From Azoarcus sp. CIB (lineage in GTDB: Bacteria > Pseudomonadota > Gammaproteobacteria > Burkholderiales > Rhodocyclaceae): 64,000 nt of DNA. Of the stretch, positions 35,120-43,411 are shown in pieces. How positions within the stretch are numbered: position 1 is the stretch's first letter; each line of letters opens with the position of its first letter. The notes beneath the pieces are model-generated. The model saw nothing but the letters and a program-made list of their open reading frames with translations. It ran no database searches and was not told the DNA's origin. Made by a program: the position numbers and the translations under genes. The stretch spans positions 186,001-250,000 of the forward strand of contig NZ_CP011072.1 of NCBI RefSeq assembly GCF_001190925.1, written 5' to 3'.

Positions 35120-35818
35120 ATGAACGCAGCACGCCGCACCGTCCTCCTTGCATCCCTCTCGGCCCTCGCGCAGGTCCTCACCCTCGCCGTCGCGCCGGGT
35201 GCCTTCGCGCATGGCGACAAGCACGCCGGGCATGACGCCGCCCCGGCGGTCGCCACCGCGCAACCGGCCGCACAGGTCGTGACGCCCCCGGCCACCGGCG
35301 GCGGCACCCACGACGCGCGCGCCTACTTCACCGACACCGAGCTCCTCGACCAGAACGGGCGCAAGGTGCAGTTCTACAGCGACGTGCTGAAGGACCGTGT
35401 CGTGATGCTCAACGTGGTCTACACCAACTGCAAGGACGCCTGCCCGCTGATCACGCGCAAGCTCAAGGAGGTGCGCGACGCGCTGGGCGAGGAGGCCGCG
35501 CGCAAGGTGCATTTCATCTCGATCAGCAGCGATCCGCTGAACGACACGCCGGCTTCCCTGAAGGCCTTCGCGGCGAAGAACGAGGCCGACAACCCAAACT
35601 GGACCTTCCTCACCGGCGACAAGGCCAAGGTCGACTTCGTGCTGAGCCGCCTCGGCCAGCTCGGGCAGAGCGCCGAGGAGCATTCCACGCTGCTGATCGC
35701 GGGCGACGTCGCGACCAAGCGCTGGAACAAGATCCGTCCCGACGCGCCGCCGCCGGCAATCGCCGAACGGCTGAAGGCGCTCACCGAGCCGGTCACCAAG
35801 GTGAGCGCGGGACGGTGA
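35120..35818 (+). CDS. SCO1/SenC-family copper chaperone (second copy)
   Basis: The 232-residue protein starts at the ATG at 35120, with GAG just before. A signal peptide ends GAFAHG, followed by a short His-containing stretch (HGDKHAGHD). The thioredoxin-like SCO domain carries CKDAC (CxxxC) in VVYTNCKDACPLIT and the third ligand in EEHSTLLIAGD. The sequence is clearly diverged from the first SCO copy, so the pair may divide labour, for example copper delivery and thiol reduction. Its stop overlaps the start of the cytochrome fusion gene. Confidence 0.93.
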   Translation: MNAARRTVLLASLSALAQVLTLAVAPGAFAHGDKHAGHDAAPAVATAQPAAQVVTPPATGGGTHDARAYFTDTELLDQNGRKVQFYSDVLKDRVVMLNVVYTNCKDACPLITRKLKEVRDALGEEAARKVHFISISSDPLNDTPASLKAFAAKNEADNPNWTFLTGDKAKVDFVLSRLGQLGQSAEEHSTLLIAGDVATKRWNKIRPDAPPPAIAERLKALTEPVTKVSAGR

Positions 35819-37410
35819 TGATCATGGCAAGCCGCCGCCTCTCAAGGTGGTCGGGTGTGATGGCCGCGCTGATGTGCGTCGCGGGGCCTGTGGCCGCAAT
35901 CGAGCTGACTGCTTCCGAACAGGCCGGAAAGCAGATCTTCCTCGAGGGCCGCAGCGCCTCCGGCAGCAGCATAGCGGCCCGCGTCGGTGGCGCGGACACG
36001 GCAATACCGGCAACGGTGGTGCCGTGTGCCAACTGCCACGGCGCTGATGGCCGCGGGCGGCGCGAGGGGGGCGTGCGCCCGCCCGACATCACCTGGCGGC
36101 GGCTTGCCCTCTCTTACGGCCAGCGTCTGGAAAGCGGACGCGAACGGCCGGCCTACGACGCCGCGAGCTTCGCGCGCGCCATCACCACCGGGGTCGATGC
36201 GGGCGGCAACCGGCTCGACCCCGCGATGCCGCGTTTCACGATGTCGGCGCGCGACGTCGAGGATCTGACGTCCTACCTGAAGCGCCTCGAGGACGACGCC
36301 GATCCGGGGCTGCAGGCGGACACCGTGCGCGTCGGTACGCTGCAGCCGGCGACGGGGCCGCTGGCGGAGCTCGGCAAGACCGTCACGGCGATCCTGCGCG
36401 GCACCTTCGATGCCGTGAATGCCGGCGGCGGCGTGCATGGCCGGCGCGTCGAGCTGGTGGTCACCGATCCCGGCGCCGACGCAGCGGGTGCCGAGGCGGC
36501 GCTGCGCCGCCTGGTGGAAGAGGAGAAAGTGTTTGCCGTCGTCGCGCCGCTGGTGCCGGCGCTCGACGGGCGGCTCGGCGAGCTCGCCGACGCCGCGCGC
36601 ATGCCCGTGGTCGGTCCGCTCGCCCATCTCACGGGCAGCGGCGGCCGTTTCGTGTTCGACCCCCTGCCCGGTCTTGGCGAGCAGCTCGGCGCGCTCGGCG
36701 AATACGCCGCCACGGCGCTCAAGCTGACGAATCCGCCCGCCGCGATCGTGCATCCGGACGAAGCCCGCAGTGGCGCCATCGCCAGCGCACTCGCCGAGCG
36801 CCTCGCGCGCCGCGGCTGGTCGCAGGTGCGCGCCTATGCCTACGTGCCCGGCGCGTTCGACGCGGCCGGTGTGGGCACGGCAGTGGCCGGGCAGGGGGCG
36901 AAGGCTGTGTTTTTCATCGGCCGCGATGCGGACTTCGGCGCGCTCGCCGCGCAGGCGCCGCTGCAGAAGTCGCCGCCGTGGATGTTCGCGGCCGCCAACC
37001 AGGTCGGCGCATCCGCGCTGCAGCTTGCGCCGCCGCAGGCCGAGCGCGTGTTCATCGCCTATCCGACGCTGCCGCAGGACTGGAGCCCGCAGGGGGCGGG
37101 CGCGATGCGCGCGGTGCGCGAACGCAGCGGCGCGGGCGAGCGCCACCCCGCCTTCCAGGTCGGCGCCTATGCGGCGGCGATGGTGATGGTGGAAGGCTTC
37201 AAGCGCGCGGGGCGCGACGCCAGCCGCGACAAATTCGTCGCCGCGCTGGAGAACATGCACGGCTTCCAGACGGGCGTGACGCCCGCCATCGGTTTCGGCC
37301 CGGGGCAGCGCATCGGCGCACCCGGCGCCCACATTGTCGGCGTGGATGCGCAAAAGCGCGTCTTCCGCCCCACCGGCCGCTACGTGCGGCTGGATACGGT
37401 GCAGGAGTGA
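35818..37410 (+). CDS. Cytochrome c / periplasmic ligand-binding fusion protein
   Basis: The product is about 530 residues, starting at the ATG at 35818 (overlapping the SCO stop); an ATG at 35824 also fits. After a signal peptide (ending about VAAIE) comes a c-type cytochrome domain with one heme site CANCH (about residue 71), VRPPDITWRRL and the likely methionine ligand in MPRFTMSARDVEDLTSYLK. From about 165 onward it is a Peripla_BP_6-type domain related to branched-chain amino-acid binding proteins (VRVGTLQPATGPLAELG, VFAVVAPLVPAL, AVFFIGRDADF, YAAAMVMVEGF). No permease or ATPase genes are nearby, so a sensing or electron-transfer role is more likely than transport. It may parallel the heme protein MofC. 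Confidence 0.87.
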   Translation: MIMASRRLSRWSGVMAALMCVAGPVAAIELTASEQAGKQIFLEGRSASGSSIAARVGGADTAIPATVVPCANCHGADGRGRREGGVRPPDITWRRLALSYGQRLESGRERPAYDAASFARAITTGVDAGGNRLDPAMPRFTMSARDVEDLTSYLKRLEDDADPGLQADTVRVGTLQPATGPLAELGKTVTAILRGTFDAVNAGGGVHGRRVELVVTDPGADAAGAEAALRRLVEEEKVFAVVAPLVPALDGRLGELADAARMPVVGPLAHLTGSGGRFVFDPLPGLGEQLGALGEYAATALKLTNPPAAIVHPDEARSGAIASALAERLARRGWSQVRAYAYVPGAFDAAGVGTAVAGQGAKAVFFIGRDADFGALAAQAPLQKSPPWMFAAANQVGASALQLAPPQAERVFIAYPTLPQDWSPQGAGAMRAVRERSGAGERHPAFQVGAYAAAMVMVEGFKRAGRDASRDKFVAALENMHGFQTGVTPAIGFGPGQRIGAPGAHIVGVDAQKRVFRPTGRYVRLDTVQE

Positions 37411-37446
37411 GGATGTCGGGCAGGCAATGACGCTGAGAGCAGCACC

Positions 37447-37562
37447 ATTACCCCCTCCCCTTCAAGGGGAGGGTTGGGGTGGGGATGGGTAGATTCCAGA
37501 GCGCCCGCAAGAAACCCATCCCCATCCTGTCCTTCCCCTTGAAGGGGAAGGGACCTTCTCAT
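37447..37562. repeat. Intergenic repeat pair (CCCCTTGAAGGGG family)
   Basis: CCCCTTCAAGGGG with GAGGGTTGGGGTGGGGATGG faces CCCATCCCCATCCTGTCC with CCCCTTGAAGGGG. It is nearly identical to the pair at 25392-25503 and occupies the 221-bp gap before the SurA-like gene. Confidence 0.75.
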
Positions 37563-37631
37563 CGGCACCTGCGGCACACCAGAAACTCCTGCAACAACGA
37601 ACCCGTACACCAATATTCGAGGAGAGGACGA

Positions 37632-38351
37632 GTGAGGACAGACCAGGCACAAGGCAGGCGCGCCGCCACGGCGCAGGAGAGGAGAGGAGGGACCGCGCGC
37701 CACGCGCTGCGCGGTCTGCGGCTCGGGGCGGCGGCCCTGTGCCTGGTCTGCACCCTCGCGTTGCCGACGCCGGCCGCCGCGCAAGAGGTCGGCGTCGCCG
37801 CGCGCGTGAACGGCGCGGAGATCTCCGCATTTCGCCTCGAACGCCATTTCGAGGACTACCTCAAGCTGCAGGCGCGCAACGTCGCCACGATCCGCAATCC
37901 CGAAGTGTTCAAGCGCCTGAAGCGCGAGGCGCTCGATCAGCTGATCGACAAGGAGCTGCTGTGGCAGGAGTCGCTGCGGCGCGGTGTGAAGGTCGATGAC
38001 GCCGCCGTGGAGCAGGCGCGCAAGGGCATCGAGGCGGGCTTCGCGACGCGCGAGGCCTACGAGCGCCGCGTGCGCGACGCCGGCTTCAACGACGCGACCT
38101 ACGGCGAATACCTGCGCCACGAGCTGGCGGCCAGCCGCGCCCTGCAGGAGCTCGCGGGCATGCCCGAGGTGAGCGACGACGACGTCAAGCGCACGCTGGC
38201 ACAGGAACCGGCACCCGAGGGCATGCCCGAGGCCGAGGCGAAGCGGCAGGTGCGCGAGTACCTCGTCGTGAGCCGGCGGGCGGAGGCCGGGCAGGGCGCG
38301 CTGCAGAAACTGCGCAGCGCGGCGAAGGTGGACGTGCTGCAGAAGTTTTGA
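37632..38351 (+). CDS. SurA N-terminal-type periplasmic chaperone, PPIase domain absent
   Basis: The 239-residue protein starts at the GTG at 37632, 5 bp after GGAGAGG. A twin-arginine-free signal segment (LRLGAAALCLVCTLALPTPAAAQ) is followed by VAARVNGAEISAFRLERHFEDYL and EALDQLIDKELLWQESLRRGVKVDD, the hallmark of SurA/EpsD-type peptidyl-prolyl isomerase chaperones. The region after about residue 190 ends with VREYLVVSRRAEAGQGALQKL and lacks a rotamase (PPIC) domain, so it is probably a chaperone only. In Leptothrix the oxidase gene mofA is followed by a PPIase-type gene, mofB. It is the last gene before the secretion operon. Confidence 0.85.
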   Translation: MRTDQAQGRRAATAQERRGGTARHALRGLRLGAAALCLVCTLALPTPAAAQEVGVAARVNGAEISAFRLERHFEDYLKLQARNVATIRNPEVFKRLKREALDQLIDKELLWQESLRRGVKVDDAAVEQARKGIEAGFATREAYERRVRDAGFNDATYGEYLRHELAASRALQELAGMPEVSDDDVKRTLAQEPAPEGMPEAEAKRQVREYLVVSRRAEAGQGALQKLRSAAKVDVLQKF

Positions 38352-38353
38352 AT

Positions 38354-38408
38354 GGGGCGCTGGCCCCACGCTGGGGGGAGTGACCCAGGTGGCGGGTGGC
38401 TTTTCCCC
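38354..38408. promoter_or_regulatory. Three GGGG-N6-CCCC-like sites about 20 bp apart
   Basis: GGGGCGCTGGCCCC (38354), GGGGGGAGTGACCC (38373) and GGTGGCTTTTCCCC (38395) are spaced 19 and 22 bp. They lie 77-131 bp upstream of the sigma-54 promoter at 38485, the usual distance for activator sites. Confidence 0.55.
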
Positions 38409-38484
38409 ACTTTCGGGGGCGGAACAGGGCGCCCGGGCGCGCCGGATTCACCGGAAACCCGCCTGTTCCGCGGGATGTGGAAGT

Positions 38485-38500
38485 TGGCACAAAGCATGCT
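38485..38500 (+). promoter_or_regulatory. Sigma-54 promoter for the secretion operon
   Basis: TGGCACAAAGCATGCT keeps GG-N10-GC spacing and five of six -24 bases, with ATGC instead of TTGC at -12. The start near 38511 lies about 50 bp before the receiver gene. Confidence 0.65.
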
Positions 38501-38562
38501 GATGTACCGTCAAAGCCGCAACCGGCATTCTCGACCGGAACGGTGCGAAAGCGGAGACGGCC

Positions 38563-39117
38563 ATGTCAGCCAGCCGAAGAGTGTTGATAGTCGAAGACGA
38601 GGACATCCTCGCCGAAAACCTGCAGGCCTACCTGCAACGCGCCCGCTGCGACGCCCGCGTGGCGTCCGACGGCGCGAGCGCGATCAGGACGCTGGATGGC
38701 TTCGTGCCCGACGTGCTGGTGCTCGACTATCGCCTCCCGGACATGTCCGGCTTCCAGGTGCTGGACGCGATCCGGATGCGCGGGGCGACCGCCAACGCCA
38801 TCCTGATGACGGGGCAGCCGCGCAACGAGGTGTATGACGAGGCGGCGCGGCGGGGCATCGAACACATCCTGTTCAAGCCCTTCCCGCTCGCCGAGCTGTC
38901 GAAGGTGGTGTGCAGCTTCGGTACCGGCGTGGCGACACGCGTCGCGGGCGGGGCCGAGCCGTACGGGGATCACGGGCTGACGCACCCGGACAGGCGTCAG
39001 CACCCGAGCCATCGCTTCCCGATGCGGCTGTACGACGGGACGTGGCTGTTCGCCGACCGGCGGCATGCGGGCCTGCACCGGCCGCTGCGCGAGGGAGAGG
39101 GCGAAGGCGAACAATGA
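38563..39117 (+). CDS. Stand-alone receiver-domain response regulator
   Basis: The 184-residue protein starts after GGAGA. Its receiver domain has RVLIVEDEDIL, phospho-acceptor Asp in VLVLDYRLPDMSGF, AILMTGQ and the lysine in HILFKPFPLAEL. The C-terminal ~60 residues are basic and glycine-rich with no recognised output domain. It heads the secretion operon directly behind the sigma-54 promoter. It may act by protein contact, or as a phosphate sink for the kinase at 16728. A 112-bp gap without terminator separates it from gspE. Confidence 0.88.
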   Translation: MSASRRVLIVEDEDILAENLQAYLQRARCDARVASDGASAIRTLDGFVPDVLVLDYRLPDMSGFQVLDAIRMRGATANAILMTGQPRNEVYDEAARRGIEHILFKPFPLAELSKVVCSFGTGVATRVAGGAEPYGDHGLTHPDRRQHPSHRFPMRLYDGTWLFADRRHAGLHRPLREGEGEGEQ

Positions 39118-39229
39118 CGACAGAGAGGCGCGGCAGGGTGCGACGGCAGCAGGAAGGGCGCACCGTGCGGCGATAAGAAATGAAGAAACGGCGGGCCAGG
39201 TTGCACGCGACCCGCAGGAGATCGATGCG

Positions 39230-40954
39230 ATGGACATGCATGTCACCCCTGAAATGGTCGTGCCGGACGACGGCAACGGCGTGGTGGCGCGGCTCGATGC
39301 CGCCCTGATGCGAACGGCACGCGAGCGTGCCGCGACGCAGGGCCGCCGCGCGATCGACGAACTGGAGGAGCTGGCCGGACTCGAACCGCGCGAATTCGTG
39401 CGCCGCCTGGCCATCACGCTGCATTACCCGGTGCTGGGCAGCGAGCAGCTGTTCGCCAGCGCGCCGGACTTCTCGAAAGTGCCGCTGGCCGAGGCGATCA
39501 AGCACGAGTTCGTGCTCGTGAAGCGTCCGCCGGAAGCGGGCGGCGGCCTCGTCGGCGTGATCTCCGACCCCTTCGACGGCTCGCGGCTCGCCTGGATCGA
39601 CGAGCGCCTGGCCGGCGCGGATCTGTGTCTCGCGCATCCGGCGGACCTGTCGGCCTACCTTGCGCGCCACGAGGAGGACTTCCACGCCATCGACTCCCTC
39701 GCCGGGGCGCACGAGGAGGCGGAGATCGTCGAGGACGTCGAGACGCTGTCGCTCACGCGCATCAGCGAGGACTCCAGCGTCGTTGTGAAGCTGGTCAATT
39801 CCACGCTCTACGACGCCCTCAAGGCCAAGGCCAGCGACATCCACCTGAGCGTCACCGGCGGCGGCATGGTGATCAAGTACCGCGTCGACGGCGTGCTCAA
39901 CACCGCCAGCCGCGTGCAGGGCGCCGAGGTCGCGGAGCAGATGATCTCGCGCGTGAAAGTGATGGCCGAGCTCGACATCGCCGAGAAGCGCGTGCCGCAG
40001 GACGGCCGCTTCAAGGTGTCGATCAAGGGCCGCCAGATCGACTTCCGCGTCTCCATCATCCCCAGCATCTTCGGCGAGGACGCGGTGCTGCGCGTGCTCG
40101 ACAAGCAGGATCTCGGCGACCAGGCGCACGGCGTGCGCCTCGACTCGCTCGGCTTCGAGGCGGACGTCATGAAGACGCTGCGCCGCCTCGCCGGCGAGCC
40201 CTACGGCATGGTGCTGGTGACCGGGCCAACCGGCAGCGGCAAGACGACGACGCTGTACGCGATGCTCACCGAGATCAACCGCGGCGTCGACAAGATCATC
40301 ACCATCGAGGACCCGGTCGAGTACCAGCTCCCCGGCGTGCTGCAGATCCCGGTGAACGAGAAGAAGGGCCTCACCTTCTCGCGCGGGCTGCGCTCCATCC
40401 TGCGCCACGACCCGGACAAGATCATGGTCGGCGAGATCCGCGACCCCGACACCGCGCAGATCGCCGTGCAGTCCGCGCTCACCGGCCATCTCGTGTTCAC
40501 CACCATCCACGCCAACAACGTGTTCGACGTGATCGGCCGCTTCACGCAGATGGAGGTCGATCCCTACAGCTTCGTGTCGGCGCTCAACGGCGTGCTCGCG
40601 CAGCGCCTGATCCGCCTCGCCTGTCCGCACTGTGCGGTCGATCTGCGCCCGCGCGACGACGAGCTCGTCGCCTCCGGCATCGACCCCGCGGACACCCACG
40701 GCTGGCGATTCGTGCACAGCCCCGGCTGCGGGCGCTGCCGCGGCAGCGGCTACCGCGGCCGCACCGCGATCGCCGAAGTGCTGCTGCTCGACGACGAGCT
40801 GCGCCAGACCATCATCGACCGCAAGCCCATCGCCGAACTCAAGGAACTCGCGAAGAAGCGCGGCCTGCGCCTGCTGCGCGAATCCGCACTCGATCTCGTG
40901 CGTACCGGCCAGACCACGCTCGAGGAGATCAACCGTGTCACTTTTGTCGCGTGA
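39230..40954 (+). CDS. gspE: Type II secretion ATPase GspE
   Basis: The 574-residue protein starts at the ATG at 39230, 9 bp after CAGGAG. An N-terminal domain (about 1-160) precedes the secretion ATPase domain, with ASDIHLSVTGGGMVIKYRVDG, Walker A GPTGSGKT (332-339), the aspartate box TIEDPVEYQLPG, Walker B IMVGEIRDPDTA and TIHANNVFDVIGRF. A zinc-binding CxxC pair is present (CPHC and CGRC, about 465-505). The ATPase powers pseudopilus extension with GspF. Its stop lies inside the following gene, so translation is coupled. Confidence 0.95.
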   Translation: MDMHVTPEMVVPDDGNGVVARLDAALMRTARERAATQGRRAIDELEELAGLEPREFVRRLAITLHYPVLGSEQLFASAPDFSKVPLAEAIKHEFVLVKRPPEAGGGLVGVISDPFDGSRLAWIDERLAGADLCLAHPADLSAYLARHEEDFHAIDSLAGAHEEAEIVEDVETLSLTRISEDSSVVVKLVNSTLYDALKAKASDIHLSVTGGGMVIKYRVDGVLNTASRVQGAEVAEQMISRVKVMAELDIAEKRVPQDGRFKVSIKGRQIDFRVSIIPSIFGEDAVLRVLDKQDLGDQAHGVRLDSLGFEADVMKTLRRLAGEPYGMVLVTGPTGSGKTTTLYAMLTEINRGVDKIITIEDPVEYQLPGVLQIPVNEKKGLTFSRGLRSILRHDPDKIMVGEIRDPDTAQIAVQSALTGHLVFTTIHANNVFDVIGRFTQMEVDPYSFVSALNGVLAQRLIRLACPHCAVDLRPRDDELVASGIDPADTHGWRFVHSPGCGRCRGSGYRGRTAIAEVLLLDDELRQTIIDRKPIAELKELAKKRGLRLLRESALDLVRTGQTTLEEINRVTFVA

Positions 40955-41732
40955 CAACTTCATCGCCGTTCTCGCCCCGACGCGGGTGACGCTGCTGCGC
41001 GCGGGGCGGGGGGGCCCCGCGCCCTGCGGCGCCTGCAACTCCGAAGGCGGCTGGAGCGGCGCCGTCGATGCGCTGCAGGGCCTGCTGCGCGAGGCCGCCC
41101 CGCGCCGCGGCGGCCTGACGGCGGTGCTCTCCAGCCACTTCGCGCATTTCCGACTGGTGCCGTGGAGCGACGCGATCGGCTCGCCCGCCGAGCTGGAGAG
41201 CTTTGCCCGCATCGGCTTCGAGGACATCTACGGCCCCATCGCGGCCGGCTGGGCGCTGCGCATCTCGCCCGAGGCGGCGGGCCGCCCGCGCGTGGCGGCG
41301 GCGATCGAGCAGGCGCTGCTCGACCGCCTGCACACCGTCGCGCAGGGCGCCGGGCTGCGCCTCGAGTCCGTGCAGCCGCACCTGATGGCGGCCTACAACC
41401 GCCTGCAGCCGCGCCTCGCCCGCGACAACTTCGTGTTCGCCGTCGCCGAGCCGGGCCGCTGCAGCATCCTGCTCGCGCGCGCCGGGCAGTGGCTGTCGGT
41501 GCGCTCCAGCGCCAGCGCCGACAGCGAGCGCGCCGTCGCGGCGCTGCTCGAGCGCGAATGCGAGCTCAACGGCATCGGCGACCCGGCCGCGGGGCCTGCG
41601 CCGGCGGTGTATGTGCACGCCCCGGGCCATGCGGCGGGCGCGTGGCCCGCGGTCGAAGGCATCGCGCCGCAGGGGCTGGCGCTGGGCGGCGGCGATACGT
41701 GGCAGGACATGGCGCTGGCGGTCGCTTCATGA
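40935..41732 (+). CDS. PilM/GspL-like actin-fold assembly protein
   Basis: The 265-residue protein starts at the GTG at 40935, with GAGGAG 8 bp upstream, overlapping gspE by 20 bp. Weak similarity by pattern to the cytoplasmic actin-like half of GspL/PilM: FAVAEPGRCSILLARAGQWLSVRS and LRLESVQPHLMAAYNRLQPRL. No transmembrane helix is visible. In PilM-type systems this protein links the ATPase to the inner-membrane PilN/PilO proteins, which are encoded next. Assignment rests mainly on operon position. Confidence 0.65.
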   Translation: MSLLSRDNFIAVLAPTRVTLLRAGRGGPAPCGACNSEGGWSGAVDALQGLLREAAPRRGGLTAVLSSHFAHFRLVPWSDAIGSPAELESFARIGFEDIYGPIAAGWALRISPEAAGRPRVAAAIEQALLDRLHTVAQGAGLRLESVQPHLMAAYNRLQPRLARDNFVFAVAEPGRCSILLARAGQWLSVRSSASADSERAVAALLERECELNGIGDPAAGPAPAVYVHAPGHAAGAWPAVEGIAPQGLALGGGDTWQDMALAVAS

Positions 41733-42283
41733 ACCGGCTCGAACTCGACTTCCGCCGCTCGCCCCGGCCCCGCGCCGGCGGCTGGGTGCTGTTCGTCGCG
41801 GGCATCGCGCTGGTCGCCACGTCGATGTGGACCAGCGTCGAGATCGAAGCCGAGGCCGCCGCGCTGGAAACCTCCGTGCGCGACATCGTCGCCGGCCTGC
41901 CCGAGGCCCTGCTCGACCAGCACCCGCCGGGCGCCGGAACGAAGGGCCGCGACGGCCGCGACAGCGGCCTGGCGGACATGCAGCGCGTGCAGACGCGCAT
42001 CGACAACCGGCCCTGGCAGGCGCTGTTCGCGACGCTGGAGTCGCTCGCCAGCGACGACGTCGCGCTGCTGTCGCTGACGCCGGACGCGCGCAAGCACCAG
42101 CTGCGCGTCACCGCCGAGGCGCGCGACCTCGGCGCGATGCTCGCCTACCACCGCAAGCTGGAGGACACGCCCGCGCTGCGCGACGTGTCGCTCGTCAATC
42201 ACGAGTTCGCCGAGCAGGTGCAGGGCCGGCCGGTGCGCTTCAGCCTCGTCGCAAGCTGGGTGACGGACCATGCGAATCCATAA
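41729..42283 (+). CDS. PilN-like inner-membrane assembly protein
   Basis: The 184-residue protein starts at an ATG overlapping the previous stop (ATGA). One transmembrane helix lies at about residues 21-40 (GWVLFVAGIALVATSMWT), followed by a periplasmic domain with a ferredoxin-like pattern (LFATLESLASDDVALLSLTPD, LRVTAEARDLGAMLAYHRKLED). This matches PilN or the periplasmic half of GspL. It overlaps the next gene by 14 bp. Confidence 0.7.
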   Translation: MNRLELDFRRSPRPRAGGWVLFVAGIALVATSMWTSVEIEAEAAALETSVRDIVAGLPEALLDQHPPGAGTKGRDGRDSGLADMQRVQTRIDNRPWQALFATLESLASDDVALLSLTPDARKHQLRVTAEARDLGAMLAYHRKLEDTPALRDVSLVNHEFAEQVQGRPVRFSLVASWVTDHANP

Positions 42284-42818
42284 GCTCACGCTGCACGAAG
42301 CGTTGCGACGCCTCGGCCTGCCGGGCCTCGGCGGTGCCGTGCTGCTCGCTGCCGCCGCGGCGGGCACCGTGTTCGTCGTGCTGCCCGGCATCGAGTCGCG
42401 CGAACGCGCCGAACAGCACATGCTGCGCGCCCAGGCGCAGGCCTCGGCGGTGCTGCGCGGCGAGGTGCACATCGCGCAGCCGCCCGCGCGCCAGCTCGAC
42501 GAGTTCTACGCCGGGCTGCCGGCCCAGCCCGCCGCGACCGGCGCGATCGACGGCCTGTACACCGCCGCCGACGCCGAGAAGATCTCGCTCGCGCGCGGCG
42601 AGTACGCGCTCGCGGTGGAGCAGGGCACCGACATGGCGCGCTACCAGATCCTGCTGCCGGTGCGCGGCAGCTACGCGCAGCTGCGCCGCTTCATCGACAC
42701 CGCGATCGCCAAGGTGCCGGGCCTGAGCGTGGAAGACCTCGACCTGCAGCGCAAGGCGGTGTCCGACACCGAACTCGAAGGGCGCATCCGCATGACCCTC
42801 TACCTGTCGAGGCGCTGA
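42270..42818 (+). CDS. PilO/GspM-like inner-membrane assembly protein
   Basis: The 182-residue protein has one N-terminal transmembrane helix (GGAVLLAAAAAGTVFVVLPG, about 20-39), a short coiled region and a periplasmic domain. LLPVRGSYAQLRRFIDTAI and VEDLDLQRKAV are typical of PilO/GspM. PilN and PilO form a heterodimer that connects the cytoplasmic platform to the secretin. It shares its last base with the start of the next gene. Confidence 0.72.
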   Translation: MRIHKLTLHEALRRLGLPGLGGAVLLAAAAAGTVFVVLPGIESRERAEQHMLRAQAQASAVLRGEVHIAQPPARQLDEFYAGLPAQPAATGAIDGLYTAADAEKISLARGEYALAVEQGTDMARYQILLPVRGSYAQLRRFIDTAIAKVPGLSVEDLDLQRKAVSDTELEGRIRMTLYLSRR

Positions 42819-43411
42819 TGGCGAACCGGCGCCGGCTCTTCTGGGTGGGGTTCCTCGGTGCGGCCGCTGCGCTCGCGGTCATCCCCGAATTCTTCGAAAG
42901 TCCTGCCGACGACCCCGTTCAGCCGCTCGCCCGCCCGCGCGCAGCGGCGCCCGCTCCAGCTGCCCCGCCCACGCAAAACGGGCAGCTCGTCGAGCTGCGC
43001 TCCGCGCCGACCCCTGCCGCGGACGCCGCACCTGCCGGCACGCCGCCCGCCAGCACGCAGGACGGAGCGGCCGCGCCGGCCGACGCAGCTTCCCGCCCCG
43101 CGCCGGAGCTCTTCGCCGCGCACAGCTGGTACGTGCCACCGCCCCCTCCGCCGCCGCCTCCGCCCGCGGCCCCGCCGCCCCCGCCCCCTGCGCCCACCGC
43201 GCCGCCCATCCCCTACGAATATCTCGGCAAGCTCGCCGACGGCCACAGCGTGCGCGTCTTCCTCGTGCGCGGCGACCGCCCCTACACCGTCACCGAAGGC
43301 GACGTGCTCGATGGCAGCTACAAAGTGAAAAGCATCACCGACACCACCATGACATTCATCTACCTTCCTCTGAACATGACCCAGACCCTGCCAGTGGGAA
43401 GCAAACCATGA
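42818..43411 (+). CDS. PilP/GspC-like proline-rich linker protein
   Basis: The 197-residue protein has an N-terminal helix (FWVGFLGAAAALAVIPEFF), a long proline/alanine spacer with a run of about ten prolines near residues 107-116, and a C-terminal HR-like domain (YEYLGKLADGHSVRVFLVRGDRPYTVTEGDVLDGSYKVKSI). That domain is the type that contacts the secretin periplasmic domains in GspC/PilP. The spacer would cross the periplasm. It overlaps gspD by four bases. Confidence 0.72.
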   Translation: MANRRRLFWVGFLGAAAALAVIPEFFESPADDPVQPLARPRAAAPAPAAPPTQNGQLVELRSAPTPAADAAPAGTPPASTQDGAAAPADAASRPAPELFAAHSWYVPPPPPPPPPPAAPPPPPPAPTAPPIPYEYLGKLADGHSVRVFLVRGDRPYTVTEGDVLDGSYKVKSITDTTMTFIYLPLNMTQTLPVGSKP

